This document shows positions 53,295 to 61,383 of a DNA stretch of 61,687 nucleotides, piece after piece. A program made the position numbers and the translations under genes. The stretch comes from Micromonospora inaquosa (GTDB lineage: Bacteria; Actinomycetota; Actinomycetes; Mycobacteriales; Micromonosporaceae). The stretch's first letter is position 1. Each line of letters begins with the position of its first letter. The DNA is taken from NCBI RefSeq assembly GCF_003857055.1, contig NZ_QGSZ01000173.1:1-61687 (forward strand), given 5' to 3'. The notes below the pieces were generated by a model, which worked only from the letters and a program-made list of their open reading frames with translations, was not told the origin of the DNA and made no database searches.

Positions 53295-54103
53295 GCTTCA
53301 CCGCCTGTGGTGAGGAGGCCGACCTTGGGGCCGGGGCCGAAGATGAGAGTCTTGGCGGCCGTGGCGACAGCTGCTTGGTGCAGCCCGGGAACGCCGCGCC
53401 GGTTCCAGGTGAAGATCACGTGGTGAGCGAGGATGCCCCGTAGTCCGCGGTGGTGTAGCCGCCCGGTCTGGTTGAGCTGCCGAAGGCGGCCACCGGCAGT
53501 TGCGTAAGCCTCGACCAGGGCCGAACAGTCGGCCATCGCTGCACCGGGGGCGGTGAGGCTGGCGATGTCGACCGTGAGGAGCCGCTGCGTGGCTCGATGC
53601 AGGGAGGCAGTGCGGGCAGGGTCGGGCGGGTCTCTGTGTTCGGCGACGCGTGCCCACACGTCGCCTTGCTCGTACCAGTCCAGGCCCGCCGCCCGCATCA
53701 TCGCCGCGAGCAGCATGATTGACTGCTCGCGATGGTGCGCCGTGGTGCCTGCGAGGAGGTGGCGGCTGTCGTGGTGCCAGAGCTGGTGGGCGATGTCCAT
53801 GGCGTCGGGGCCGCCGAAGGCGTAGACCTCGGGCTCGTAGGTGCCGGCGACGGTGCCGTGGACGAGGCGGCGTTGAACGAGCCGTTTCAGCTCGCCGTCC
53901 ACGTAGTTTTCGGCGGTGCCGCTGCTGGTCGCGGGCAGGTAGCGCAGCCGCCGCTCGCCTTTGCGTACGTAGAACCAGGCGGTGAGGAGGCTGCGGGCCT
54001 CGGCGTTGGCCAAGATCGGCGCAAGGTGGGTGATGGCGGTCCGCTCGGCGATGTCAGAGTCAACGAAGGAGATGGCGGTCTGCCGCCATGGGGGTGCGGT
54101 CAT
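53291..54103 (-). CDS. Stand-alone LanB elimination-type (SpaB_C) protein
   Basis: A 270-residue protein of the thiopeptide-type bacteriocin biosynthesis/SpaB_C family, equivalent to the C-terminal elimination domain of LanB. It starts WRQTAISFVDSDIAERTAITHLAPILANAE and continues LLTAWFYVRKGERRLRYLPA, the strand pair of this domain, then YEPEVYAFGGPDAMDIAHQLWHHDS with the catalytic-like Arg and His residues. In class I dehydratases this domain removes glutamate from glutamylated Ser/Thr. The cluster's full-length LanB already has one, so this is an extra copy. Thirteen bases separate it from lanC. ATG at 54103. Confidence 0.85.
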   Translation of the reverse strand: MTAPPWRQTAISFVDSDIAERTAITHLAPILANAEARSLLTAWFYVRKGERRLRYLPATSSGTAENYVDGELKRLVQRRLVHGTVAGTYEPEVYAFGGPDAMDIAHQLWHHDSRHLLAGTTAHHREQSIMLLAAMMRAAGLDWYEQGDVWARVAEHRDPPDPARTASLHRATQRLLTVDIASLTAPGAAMADCSALVEAYATAGGRLRQLNQTGRLHHRGLRGILAHHVIFTWNRRGVPGLHQAAVATAAKTLIFGPGPKVGLLTTGGEA

Positions 54104-54116
54104 GGCACTTCTCGGG

Positions 54117-55340
54117 TCAGGAGAGGGCGAGGAAGGCGTCCCAGCCGGTGGCCGGGTTGCCGATGGCGGCGGTGTGCAGGGCAAGCGCGGCACCGGCGGT
54201 GCCGTTCATGAGCTCCGGATCGGCGTGGGCTTCGTCGGTGAGTTGGCTGGCAAGCTCAGCGGCGAGGTTGGGCACCGGGGCGGCGAGCAGGGCCGATCTG
54301 GTCGGATCGGTGCTGTCGGCCGCCATGCGGCAGGCGGATTGCAGCAGTCCGGCTTTGCCATGGCACAGACCGATTTCGGGGAGTCGTCGGCGCTGGGAAT
54401 CATCAGCGAGGGCGGTGAGCATCGCGTCTTCGGCACGCTGCTGGCGGATCGTGTCGCGTTGGGCCAGCCCGGCGAGTTGCTGGGCGCGGGCCGTGCTGGG
54501 TGTGCCGTAGCACCAGGAGAGCCGGTGACGTTTGAGTTCGGTGCCGGGGGCCACGTACCCGGGCCACCACGTCCCGGCAGGGTCGTCTTGGCGGTAGTAG
54601 TCGGTCCAGTCGCACAGGACGGCGAGGGCGTCGCGGACGGCGGCAGTGTCGTGGCCGTGCATGAGGGCGTAGGCCAGTAGGGCGATGACGGCGCTGATGC
54701 CGTGCGCGGTTCCGATGTTGGCGTGGCCGTGCGGGAAGTCGTCGTGGGGTACGCCGCCGAGGCCGGACGGCAGCCACCATGGCGGCCGGGTGGTGTTGTC
54801 GCCGAGGGGTTCGGTGATGCGGGCGAGGTAGGCCACCAGTTCCTCGCTGATCGGGTGGTCGGGGTGGGCATGGAGGTGGTACAGGCCGAGGCCGGTCAGG
54901 CCGTGCACGAGGTCGAACTCGTACATGGTCAACGGCTCGCGACGGTCGATGCGGGCGTGGGCGGCGGCCAGCCGTTGCCGGGTGAGGGTGGCGGTGGCCT
55001 CGTTAAGGCTGGTGGTGGCGCGGCGATACTCGCCGAGCGGGCTTGCCGTTTGCAGCATGAAGGCCAGAGCGGGGGCTCCGTGGAACGGGTCGGAGTTGTG
55101 GCCGATGCTGACCGGCTCGCTGGCCGCGGCGCGTATCCAGGTGTGGGCGGTGGCTTCGTCGCCGAGGCCGGACACGGCGCGCTCGATGTGCAGTAGCGCG
55201 ATGCCGACCGCGCCTCCGGCCAGGGATTGGGGCCGGGTGCGTCCGTCTGGTGAGGGGCCGACGATTGAGGGGTCGGCGAGCCTAGCGCAGACGGCGGTGA
55301 GCGGGTCCGCGCGGTGGGAGGTGGTGGCGGGGGCGGTCAC
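54117..55340 (-). CDS. lanC: Lanthipeptide cyclase LanC
   Basis: A 407-residue (alpha/alpha)6-barrel LanC-like zinc enzyme. It catalyses Michael-type addition of Cys thiols to dehydroamino acids to form (methyl)lanthionine rings. Zinc ligands are visible: Cys in LSWCYGTPS near residue 278 and Cys-His in GLCHGKAGLL near residue 328. The conserved GTAHGISAVIALLAY segment near residue 217 and HGLTGLGLYHL are barrel repeats. It overlaps lanB by four bases, so dehydratase and cyclase are made in equal amounts. The last barrel repeat NGTAGAALALHTA is intact. Confidence 0.92.
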   Translation of the reverse strand: MTAPATTSHRADPLTAVCARLADPSIVGPSPDGRTRPQSLAGGAVGIALLHIERAVSGLGDEATAHTWIRAAASEPVSIGHNSDPFHGAPALAFMLQTASPLGEYRRATTSLNEATATLTRQRLAAAHARIDRREPLTMYEFDLVHGLTGLGLYHLHAHPDHPISEELVAYLARITEPLGDNTTRPPWWLPSGLGGVPHDDFPHGHANIGTAHGISAVIALLAYALMHGHDTAAVRDALAVLCDWTDYYRQDDPAGTWWPGYVAPGTELKRHRLSWCYGTPSTARAQQLAGLAQRDTIRQQRAEDAMLTALADDSQRRRLPEIGLCHGKAGLLQSACRMAADSTDPTRSALLAAPVPNLAAELASQLTDEAHADPELMNGTAGAALALHTAAIGNPATGWDAFLALS

Positions 55341-58300
55341 GGGGTCCTCCTTGTCGTCCAGCTGAGCGCGGCGGCGCGGGCGAGGTGCAGGCAGGCGCGT
55401 TCGCTTTCCAGGTCGAGTCCGATGACGCGGACGTGATGCAGGTGCATCAGGTCGGGCAGTAGGTCGGCCGGGGTGGTGGTGTTGATGCCGGTGAGGTGGT
55501 CTCGCCAGGTGGTCAGGGCTCGGCGGCGTTCGGCCCGCCGTTCGGCGACGGTGTCGCCACCGGGTAGGGCGCGCAGCGCAACTTTGTTGTCAGGGTGGGC
55601 CAGCCGTACCGCGTCGTCGTAGACGGCTCGTGGGGGCGCGGGCCGGTGGGTGCGGGTGTGAGAGATCAGCCAGCGCATGGCCTTGGCCGGGTCTCCGATG
55701 ATGGCGCTGACGAGGTCCGCCATGCTGGCGGCGGTCAACGCCTGCCGGTGCAATGTGGGGGTTCTCAGGACTGTCGTCAGTTCGGCGAGCGCGGCCTCGG
55801 AGTCGACGCCGAACGCCGCCGTTGTGGCCGCGTACGCGGCCGTGTCGCCGAAACGGCCGGGCTCGGGAAAGTCGGTGTCCCACTGAACTCGGCGCGTCAG
55901 GTCGTGGGCGTGCAGCTGTCGGGTCCAGCTGGAGACGGCCTCGCTGGGCATGCCGCGTATGCGCAGCCGTAGGTGCGGTTCGGGGTCGGCGTACCGCAGG
56001 TACCACCACGGGCCTGCCCCAGGGTGTTGGGACAGCAGCCGGGGCAGATGACCGGCGAGGATGGCGTCCTGCTCGTCGGGGCGGGCGTAGATCTTGAGGT
56101 AGTGGCTGTCGCCGCCGGGCAGGATGCCGTGGTTGCGTACGTCAACCGTCGTCCTGCCGACGCGGGGTGCGGGTGGTCTGGCGGCGGTGGCGAAGAGCGG
56201 GATGACGATCTCGTGGGCGTGACCGCCGATCCACTCGTTGCCTTCGGCGATAGCGCGTAGAAGGGCGGTGGGTTCGCGGGTCAGGTGGTTGCGCAGCAGA
56301 GCCCGGTGGGCGGGTTCGTCGAGATCGAGCCTGATCGTTTGGTCGCCGACGCCGAGCGCGACCAGGCGGGGGCAGCCGGTGGCCTGCTGCCAGGCCCCGA
56401 GGGCCGTATCCCAGTCGGGCCAGGGGGCGTGGCGGTCGGGCAGCTCGTCTGCGGCCAGGTGCCATCGGGCAGGGCTCAGTACGGTGCGGCCGTAGCGCAG
56501 GGCGGGCAGGAAGGGCAGGCCCTTGGCCGCTGGTCCCCACTCCAGCGGGGAACAGGCGGTGGCCAGCGCCACCGGTGCTTCGGCGAGGAACCGGGCAAGT
56601 GGGTGGGCATGACGGACCGGTTCGACGGCGTTGACCGCGACCGGCTGCAGCCCGCGCTGGCGGGAGACGGAGATCAGGTAGAGGCGGTGGGCGTCGGCGG
56701 TGACGGCGATGTCGTCCAAGGCGATCGTGGCCTGCGACGGCGGGTGGTGCTCCCCGACCGGGATCACGTGGGGCAGCAGCTGTGCGGCGCGGTTGACGTC
56801 CAGGCTGATCGTGTATCGGGTCACGGCCGTTAGCTGTGCCAGCAGGGCTCCCTCGCTGGCGGTCGGGCTGGCGACTGCCTCGGTCGCCATGCGTTGTTGG
56901 GCAGCTTCGCCGAACAGGTCGAGGAACCGTCCCGTGGTGGAGAAGGCTTGCCCGGAGGCCCGTCCCACGGACAGCTGGAAGTCGCCTCGGCCGATGGCGT
57001 ACAGCGATTCGGCGTGGATGCGGACGGTGAGTTCGGCGGTCGGGTACACCTCGGTCGGGGCGGCGCCGGCCAACCGTTCCAGCGAAGCATCGTCGAGGAC
57101 CACCTCGTGTTCGCCCCGCAGCGCGGCCCGCTGCGCCAGGGCGAGCAGGCGCCGGTCCCGGTCGTTCATCTCGGTTGGGTCGTCGGCGGGCTCGCCGGTG
57201 AAGCCGTCCGGGTAGCCGAGGCCCACCTGCCCGTCGACCGCGTCCAGGATCGGGACGAGGGCGCGCAGGCCGTACCGGGCCAGGAACCGGGCGTGCCAGT
57301 CGCGCCAGCGGCGCGAGGACGGGCGTGCCAGTCGGGTCAGCGCGGCAGCGGCACGACTTGCCTCGGCCGTCACCGCCGTTGGCAGTACGAGGTCGCAGTC
57401 CAGCCGTAGGTCGATGCCCACAGCCGATCCGGAGCGGATCGCGGCGGCGGCTCGGCTGAGGTCCCGGCGGCGGTCACCGGCGCTCGCCTGGTCGGGGGCG
57501 TTGTCGTGTCGTGCCCTCAGATGACGGAGGGTACGCAGATGTCCCAGCACGTTGTCAGGGCTGCCGCTAGGTACGGCCTTCAGCTCATTGACGATGTGCG
57601 TGAGCGGGTCGGTCTGGATCGACGTGGGGCGCAGGCTGGTGAGTAGCAGCCGTTGGGCCACCATCTGGCCGATCAGCCGGTCGGCCCCTTCGGTCGGCGC
57701 TCCGTGTTCGGCGGAGAGCTTGCCGCTCAGATCGGCCCAGCGGATCGGCTCAGTCGCCAGGTTCAGCGCGGCGCGGATGGAGTCGTTGGCTTTGATGCGC
57801 AGGTGCGCCGGCGCACCGCGAGGGTCGCTCGTAGCGGCACGGTACTCCAGCACGATCCTGTCGGACCGTTCCACGAGCAGGTTGTTTGCCCGGACCGTCA
57901 GGTACGGGCGCAGCAGCGGGTCGGATTCCAGGTCGTGCAGGACACCGGCCAGCCATGCCGCCTGCAGGCGGGCGAAGGGCCGATGGTCGGTACCCCACCG
58001 GAGGGTGGCTGCGCCGTTCGCGCTGGCGGGAGCGACACCGGCGAACAGCCCGAACGGGGTGGCGCGGCTGGTCGCGCGCAGCAGGTAACGCATGACCCCG
58101 AGCACCACCCGCCGGACAGCGGCCTGTGACAGGTCGCCTCTGACGGCCGCGGCACTGCGCTCGGCAAGGTCTGGCGAGGCGTGTTTCAGTGCGGCGGCAA
58201 ACCTCGGAGTGGACAGGGCTTGCTCGAGCCACGGCCGCCAGGTGGCAGGTCCGTCGCTGCTGGTGAGGTCTGGCCAGGTTGCGAGGTGGCCTGGGTGGAG

Positions 58301-58345
58301 CACTGACGCGCGGAGCATCAGGGCGTTGTTCACGCTGCGGTACAC
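55337..58345 (-). CDS. lanB: Class I lanthipeptide dehydratase LanB
   Basis: A 1002-residue full-length LanB that dehydrates Ser/Thr in the precursor through tRNA-Glu-dependent glutamylation and elimination. The glutamylation (Lant_dehydr_N) domain covers about residues 1-650, with the opening YRSVNNALMLRASVLHPGHL and RATSRATPFGLFAGVAPA, and the later RRWRDWHARFLARYGLRALVPILDAV. The elimination domain (about 690-980) has GGDSHYLKIYARPDEQD, WWYLRYADPEPHLRLRIRG and VQWDTDFPEPGRFG. The GTG at 58345 is chosen because GGGGAGG lies five bases upstream, although the frame reads on to 58423. It follows the precursor after two stem-loops. Confidence 0.92.
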   Translation of the reverse strand: MYRSVNNALMLRASVLHPGHLATWPDLTSSDGPATWRPWLEQALSTPRFAAALKHASPDLAERSAAAVRGDLSQAAVRRVVLGVMRYLLRATSRATPFGLFAGVAPASANGAATLRWGTDHRPFARLQAAWLAGVLHDLESDPLLRPYLTVRANNLLVERSDRIVLEYRAATSDPRGAPAHLRIKANDSIRAALNLATEPIRWADLSGKLSAEHGAPTEGADRLIGQMVAQRLLLTSLRPTSIQTDPLTHIVNELKAVPSGSPDNVLGHLRTLRHLRARHDNAPDQASAGDRRRDLSRAAAAIRSGSAVGIDLRLDCDLVLPTAVTAEASRAAAALTRLARPSSRRWRDWHARFLARYGLRALVPILDAVDGQVGLGYPDGFTGEPADDPTEMNDRDRRLLALAQRAALRGEHEVVLDDASLERLAGAAPTEVYPTAELTVRIHAESLYAIGRGDFQLSVGRASGQAFSTTGRFLDLFGEAAQQRMATEAVASPTASEGALLAQLTAVTRYTISLDVNRAAQLLPHVIPVGEHHPPSQATIALDDIAVTADAHRLYLISVSRQRGLQPVAVNAVEPVRHAHPLARFLAEAPVALATACSPLEWGPAAKGLPFLPALRYGRTVLSPARWHLAADELPDRHAPWPDWDTALGAWQQATGCPRLVALGVGDQTIRLDLDEPAHRALLRNHLTREPTALLRAIAEGNEWIGGHAHEIVIPLFATAARPPAPRVGRTTVDVRNHGILPGGDSHYLKIYARPDEQDAILAGHLPRLLSQHPGAGPWWYLRYADPEPHLRLRIRGMPSEAVSSWTRQLHAHDLTRRVQWDTDFPEPGRFGDTAAYAATTAAFGVDSEAALAELTTVLRTPTLHRQALTAASMADLVSAIIGDPAKAMRWLISHTRTHRPAPPRAVYDDAVRLAHPDNKVALRALPGGDTVAERRAERRRALTTWRDHLTGINTTTPADLLPDLMHLHHVRVIGLDLESERACLHLARAAALSWTTRRTP

Positions 58346-58382
58346 ACTGACCTCCCCAGGGCGTGCTCGTTTGTCTGTGGAG

Positions 58383-58426
58383 GGGATGCCCGGCGCTGGC
58401 GCGTGTGCTCCAGGGCCGGGCATCCC
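58383..58426 (-). terminator. Stem-loop between precursor and lanB
   Basis: Perfect 12-bp arms GGGATGCCCGGC and its complement (58383-58394 and 58415-58426) with a 20-nt loop. As the second of two hairpins after the precursor gene, it could act as a partial terminator. Confidence 0.65.
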
Positions 58427-58438
58427 GTGACCGAGTGT

Positions 58439-58495
58439 GATGGCGGCTGGTCGGCTAGATCACCGGGGCCGGGCTTTCGGTCGGAGGCCGCCATC
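58439..58495 (-). terminator. First stem-loop after precursor gene
   Basis: Arms GATGGCGGC (58439-58447) and GCCGCCATC (58487-58495) close a loop that itself contains a G/C hairpin (about 58464-58484). It lies 15 bases after the precursor stop and may stabilise its mRNA or attenuate read-through into lanB. Confidence 0.55.
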
Positions 58496-58509
58496 GGTTG
58501 TTGCGGCGG

Positions 58510-58677
58510 TCAGCAGCTGGTGCAGGCCGACTCGCAGGTGGTGCCGCAGTTGTCCTGGGTCATCTTGATGATGTGCTCGACGGTGCCCCCGGCCTCGATG
58601 AACGTGATGTCGAGGTCGAACTCGTCGAGCGGGCGGCCGTCGACGTCGGTCGGGGCCGGGGCGAGCTGGGTGGTCAT
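58510..58677 (-). CDS. lanA: FxLD-type lanthipeptide precursor
   Basis: A 55-residue precursor too short for routine calling. The leader has the F-x-L-D box as FDLD at residues 20-23 (EFDLDITFIEAGGTVEH), which recruits class I enzymes. The core is TQDNCGTTCESACTSC, with Cys44, Cys48, Cys52 and Cys55 and Thr40, Thr46, Thr47, Ser50, Thr53 and Ser54 as dehydration candidates. Asp42 or Asn43 offers a site for the cluster methyltransferases. AAGGAGG lies five bases before the ATG, the strongest ribosome-binding site in the cluster. Flanked by FxLD methyltransferase and lanB genes. Ring pattern unknown. Confidence 0.92.
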   Translation of the reverse strand: MTTQLAPAPTDVDGRPLDEFDLDITFIEAGGTVEHIIKMTQDNCGTTCESACTSC

Positions 58678-58758
58678 GACAACCTCCTTGATGGGGGGTG
58701 GATATGGTTCCCCGGCGCTTACCTGGGCGTGGGTCGCAGAGGTGAGCGCCGAAGTCTG

Positions 58759-59967
58759 TTAGGACCAGTCGATGGCCAGGTCGCCGTGTCGCTTGGTCGT
58801 GTGCCACCCGATGAGTCCGCTGGTGTCGGCGGGGTTCGGGTGGTAGGTGATGCGGGCCGCGCCGCGCCGGTAGTAGCGGCCTGCCCAGGCGCGGATCATG
58901 TTGAGCAGCTCAGCGCCGACCTGCTCGGCCTGCGGTCCGTGGGCGATGACGCCGGTCTCGAAGCCGCTGATGGTCTCCGGGTTCTCGCGCTTGATCCGGT
59001 AGGCGAAGGTGTCGCCGCGCACCAGCGCCGGGGTACCCGTGCGTACCGTGCGGTTGACGACGCCTTGCTCGATGGCGGCCTGCGCCGCGTGCAACATCGG
59101 CATCTCGGGCCCGGCTGTCAGCAGGTACAGCTCCAGCTCGTCGGGCATGTCGAACGGCGTGCCCGACCAGCCCTCCACGGCCTTGGTGTTGAGCGCCTTG
59201 CGTAGCGCCGGCACGTTGAAGGTCAGCTCGCTGTTCTGGTCCAGGCGCAGGCCGACGTCAGGGGTGACGGCGATGAGCTGCTCGTGGGCGGCACCGTCGC
59301 CCTGCATCGGTACGAACGAGCCGAGCCGGTAGTTGCTGGCAGTCAGCATCGGAGTGTCCGGTGTGTGGTCCAGTGCGATGAGCCGGGTGATTCCGGCGAA
59401 GCGCAGCGGGACCACGATGCGCCCGTCCGGGGTGAGCTGGTCGAGCCAGGCGGGCGGGATGTCCCACGCCCCGACCGTGACGATGATCCGGTCGTAGGGC
59501 GCGTGATCGGGCACGCCGTGTTCGGCGTCGGCGTGCACGACGTAGACCTGTTCGTAGCCCGCCCGCTGCAGGCCCGCGCGGGCGCGGGCGATGACGTCGG
59601 CGTCGATGTCCACGGTCGTGACCGAGCCGGTTCGGCCGACGATTTCCGCGATGAGCGCGGCGTTGTAGCCGCCCGAGCCGATCTCCAGCAGGTTCATGCC
59701 TGGCTGCACGTCGGCCTGTTCGAGCTGGATGGCCTGGATGTGTGAGGCGGACACGACGCTGGTCTGCCGCCCCTGGGCGTCGATCTTCGGTACCAGTGTG
59801 GTGTTGGTTTGGTAGACCCGGTCCAGCGGTTCGCCGGGGGCGGAGTCGTGCCGGGGCACCGTGTTCATTGCTGTGGCGACGTCTTCGGTGGTGATGAGAC
59901 CTTCTTCGCGCAGTGTCGCCACCATGGCCTGGCGCAAGGCGGCTGCGTCATCGACCTGCAATGTCAT
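58759..59967 (-). CDS. FxLD-system methyltransferase, copy 2
   Basis: A 402-residue SAM-dependent enzyme of the protein-L-isoaspartate O-methyltransferase type found with FxLD lanthipeptides. An N-terminal helical part (LITTEDVATAMNTVPRHDSAPGE) leads to LLEIGSGGYNAALIAEIVG (SAM motif I, near residue 95), VTTVDIDADVIARARAGL, DRIIVTVGAWDIPPAWLDQL, and an additional C-terminal region (residues 220-402) absent from ordinary PIMT. Related enzymes methylate Asp in the modified peptide, leading to succinimide and isoaspartate. It sits 81 bases before the precursor. About 40% identical-looking to the next enzyme by eye. Confidence 0.88.
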   Translation of the reverse strand: MTLQVDDAAALRQAMVATLREEGLITTEDVATAMNTVPRHDSAPGEPLDRVYQTNTTLVPKIDAQGRQTSVVSASHIQAIQLEQADVQPGMNLLEIGSGGYNAALIAEIVGRTGSVTTVDIDADVIARARAGLQRAGYEQVYVVHADAEHGVPDHAPYDRIIVTVGAWDIPPAWLDQLTPDGRIVVPLRFAGITRLIALDHTPDTPMLTASNYRLGSFVPMQGDGAAHEQLIAVTPDVGLRLDQNSELTFNVPALRKALNTKAVEGWSGTPFDMPDELELYLLTAGPEMPMLHAAQAAIEQGVVNRTVRTGTPALVRGDTFAYRIKRENPETISGFETGVIAHGPQAEQVGAELLNMIRAWAGRYYRRGAARITYHPNPADTSGLIGWHTTKRHGDLAIDWS

Positions 59968-60070
59968 CGGATTCCTTCTGCTCGTGGGCGGGTGGAGCCG
60001 TGTGGTGTCGCCCTGTGGTTGTGGCGGTTCGGGTGGTCGAGCCGCGCCCAGCGGGCTGGTTTGGGGAGAG

Positions 60071-61282
60071 TCAGCTGCCTGTGGGCCAGGTGATCGTGAG
60101 GACGCCGTGCGTCTTGGTCATGGCCGCAGCGTCGGTGGGAATGTCGGGGCCCGTGGGCCAGTAGGCGAACGTGGGCGTGGTGTGCCGCTCGGATCGGTGC
60201 CACGCCTGGACCTGCTCGTTCAGTGCGTCGGCGGCCAGCTGCCCGTCGCGGCCGTAGGCACGGGCACCGAACTCCGCCCCGCCTGGCGCGTCGCGCAGGA
60301 TCAGGTAGGCCAGCCCGGCTCCGCGTACGGCCGCGAGCGGCAGCCACCGCTTCGGCGTGGCCACGTCCGTCTCGCTGTCGGCGGACAAGCGGCAGAACCC
60401 GTCGAGGTAACACGCGAACCACAGGTGCAGATCGGCGAAGGAGACCCCCTTGGCGACCGTGACTTGCGACCACGACTCGGTCGCGCCAGCGGTCAGCACT
60501 CCGTCGAGCTGCCCGAGGTCGCTGGGAGCGCGGGAGTCAAACGAGAGCCTGACCGTGCCGCCTGCCGGGCCGGGCAGCTCGATGATCTGGTCCGCACGAG
60601 CGCCGTCGCCCTGCATCGCGACGAAGCCAGCGACTTCGGCCGCCGTGCTGACTAGGTGCTCGCCGTCGCGGCGGAACGCGATCACGCGGGTCACGTTGTT
60701 CATGACCAGCGGGAGGACGAGCACGCCCTCGGGCCGTAGCTGGGTCAGCCAGGCCGGGGCGATGTCCCACGCGCCGACCGTGACGATGATCGCGTCGAAC
60801 GGCCCCTCGCCGGGGACGCCGTGCTCGGCGTCGGCCACCAGCGCGCGGACACGGCTGCCGTAGCCCGTGGCGTCCAGCGCGGTGGCGGCCCGGTCGATGA
60901 TCTCGGGGTCGATGTCGATGCTGACGACGCGGCCTTCGGGTCCGACGATCTCGGCGATGTAGGCGGCGTTCAGCCCACCGGAGCCGATTTCCAGCACCGT
61001 CATGCCGTGGCGCAGCTGCGCCATCTCCAGCATTGCGGCCTGAATGTACGCCGCGGACACCGAGGACAGCGCCCGGTCGCGATCGTCGCGCTTAGTGACC
61101 ACGGAGTTGTCGTAGCCGTATGCCGCCGCAAGCTCGGTGTCTGCGGGCATGAACTGATGACGAGGCACCCGGCGAAACGCCGTCTCCACCGCCTCGGAGA
61201 CGATCTTCTCCTGGGCGAGCAACTCCGCCACCAGCTTCTCCCGCAGGTCGGCGGCGGCGTCGGTGTCGACCATCTGGACCAC
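60071..61282 (-). CDS. FxLD-system methyltransferase, copy 1
   Basis: A 403-residue paralogue of the downstream methyltransferase, first gene of the operon. Corresponding motifs are AFRRVPRHQFMPADTE, VSAAYIQAAMLEMAQL, VLEIGSGGLNAAYIAEIVG, VVSIDIDPEIIDRAATAL and DAIIVTVGAWDIAPAWLTQL, with a long C-terminal region ending FAYWPTGPDIPTDAAAMTKT. The two copies diverge most in their C-terminal thirds, which suggests different substrates or sites. The GTG at 61282 is fixed by AAGGAG six bases upstream. The ATG at 61273 would be too far. The promoter must lie in 61283-61383, between the gene and the IS110 element, but no clear hexamers are seen. Confidence 0.88.
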   Translation of the reverse strand: MVQMVDTDAAADLREKLVAELLAQEKIVSEAVETAFRRVPRHQFMPADTELAAAYGYDNSVVTKRDDRDRALSSVSAAYIQAAMLEMAQLRHGMTVLEIGSGGLNAAYIAEIVGPEGRVVSIDIDPEIIDRAATALDATGYGSRVRALVADAEHGVPGEGPFDAIIVTVGAWDIAPAWLTQLRPEGVLVLPLVMNNVTRVIAFRRDGEHLVSTAAEVAGFVAMQGDGARADQIIELPGPAGGTVRLSFDSRAPSDLGQLDGVLTAGATESWSQVTVAKGVSFADLHLWFACYLDGFCRLSADSETDVATPKRWLPLAAVRGAGLAYLILRDAPGGAEFGARAYGRDGQLAADALNEQVQAWHRSERHTTPTFAYWPTGPDIPTDAAAMTKTHGVLTITWPTGS

Positions 61283-61383
61283 TGGACACTCCTTCGCTCG
61301 AATTAGTTGGGCACCCCCTGGCAGCGGGCCAGATGATCGGCTGCCGCAGGTAGACAAGCGGGGGGGTGTCCCTATGGCGTTCG

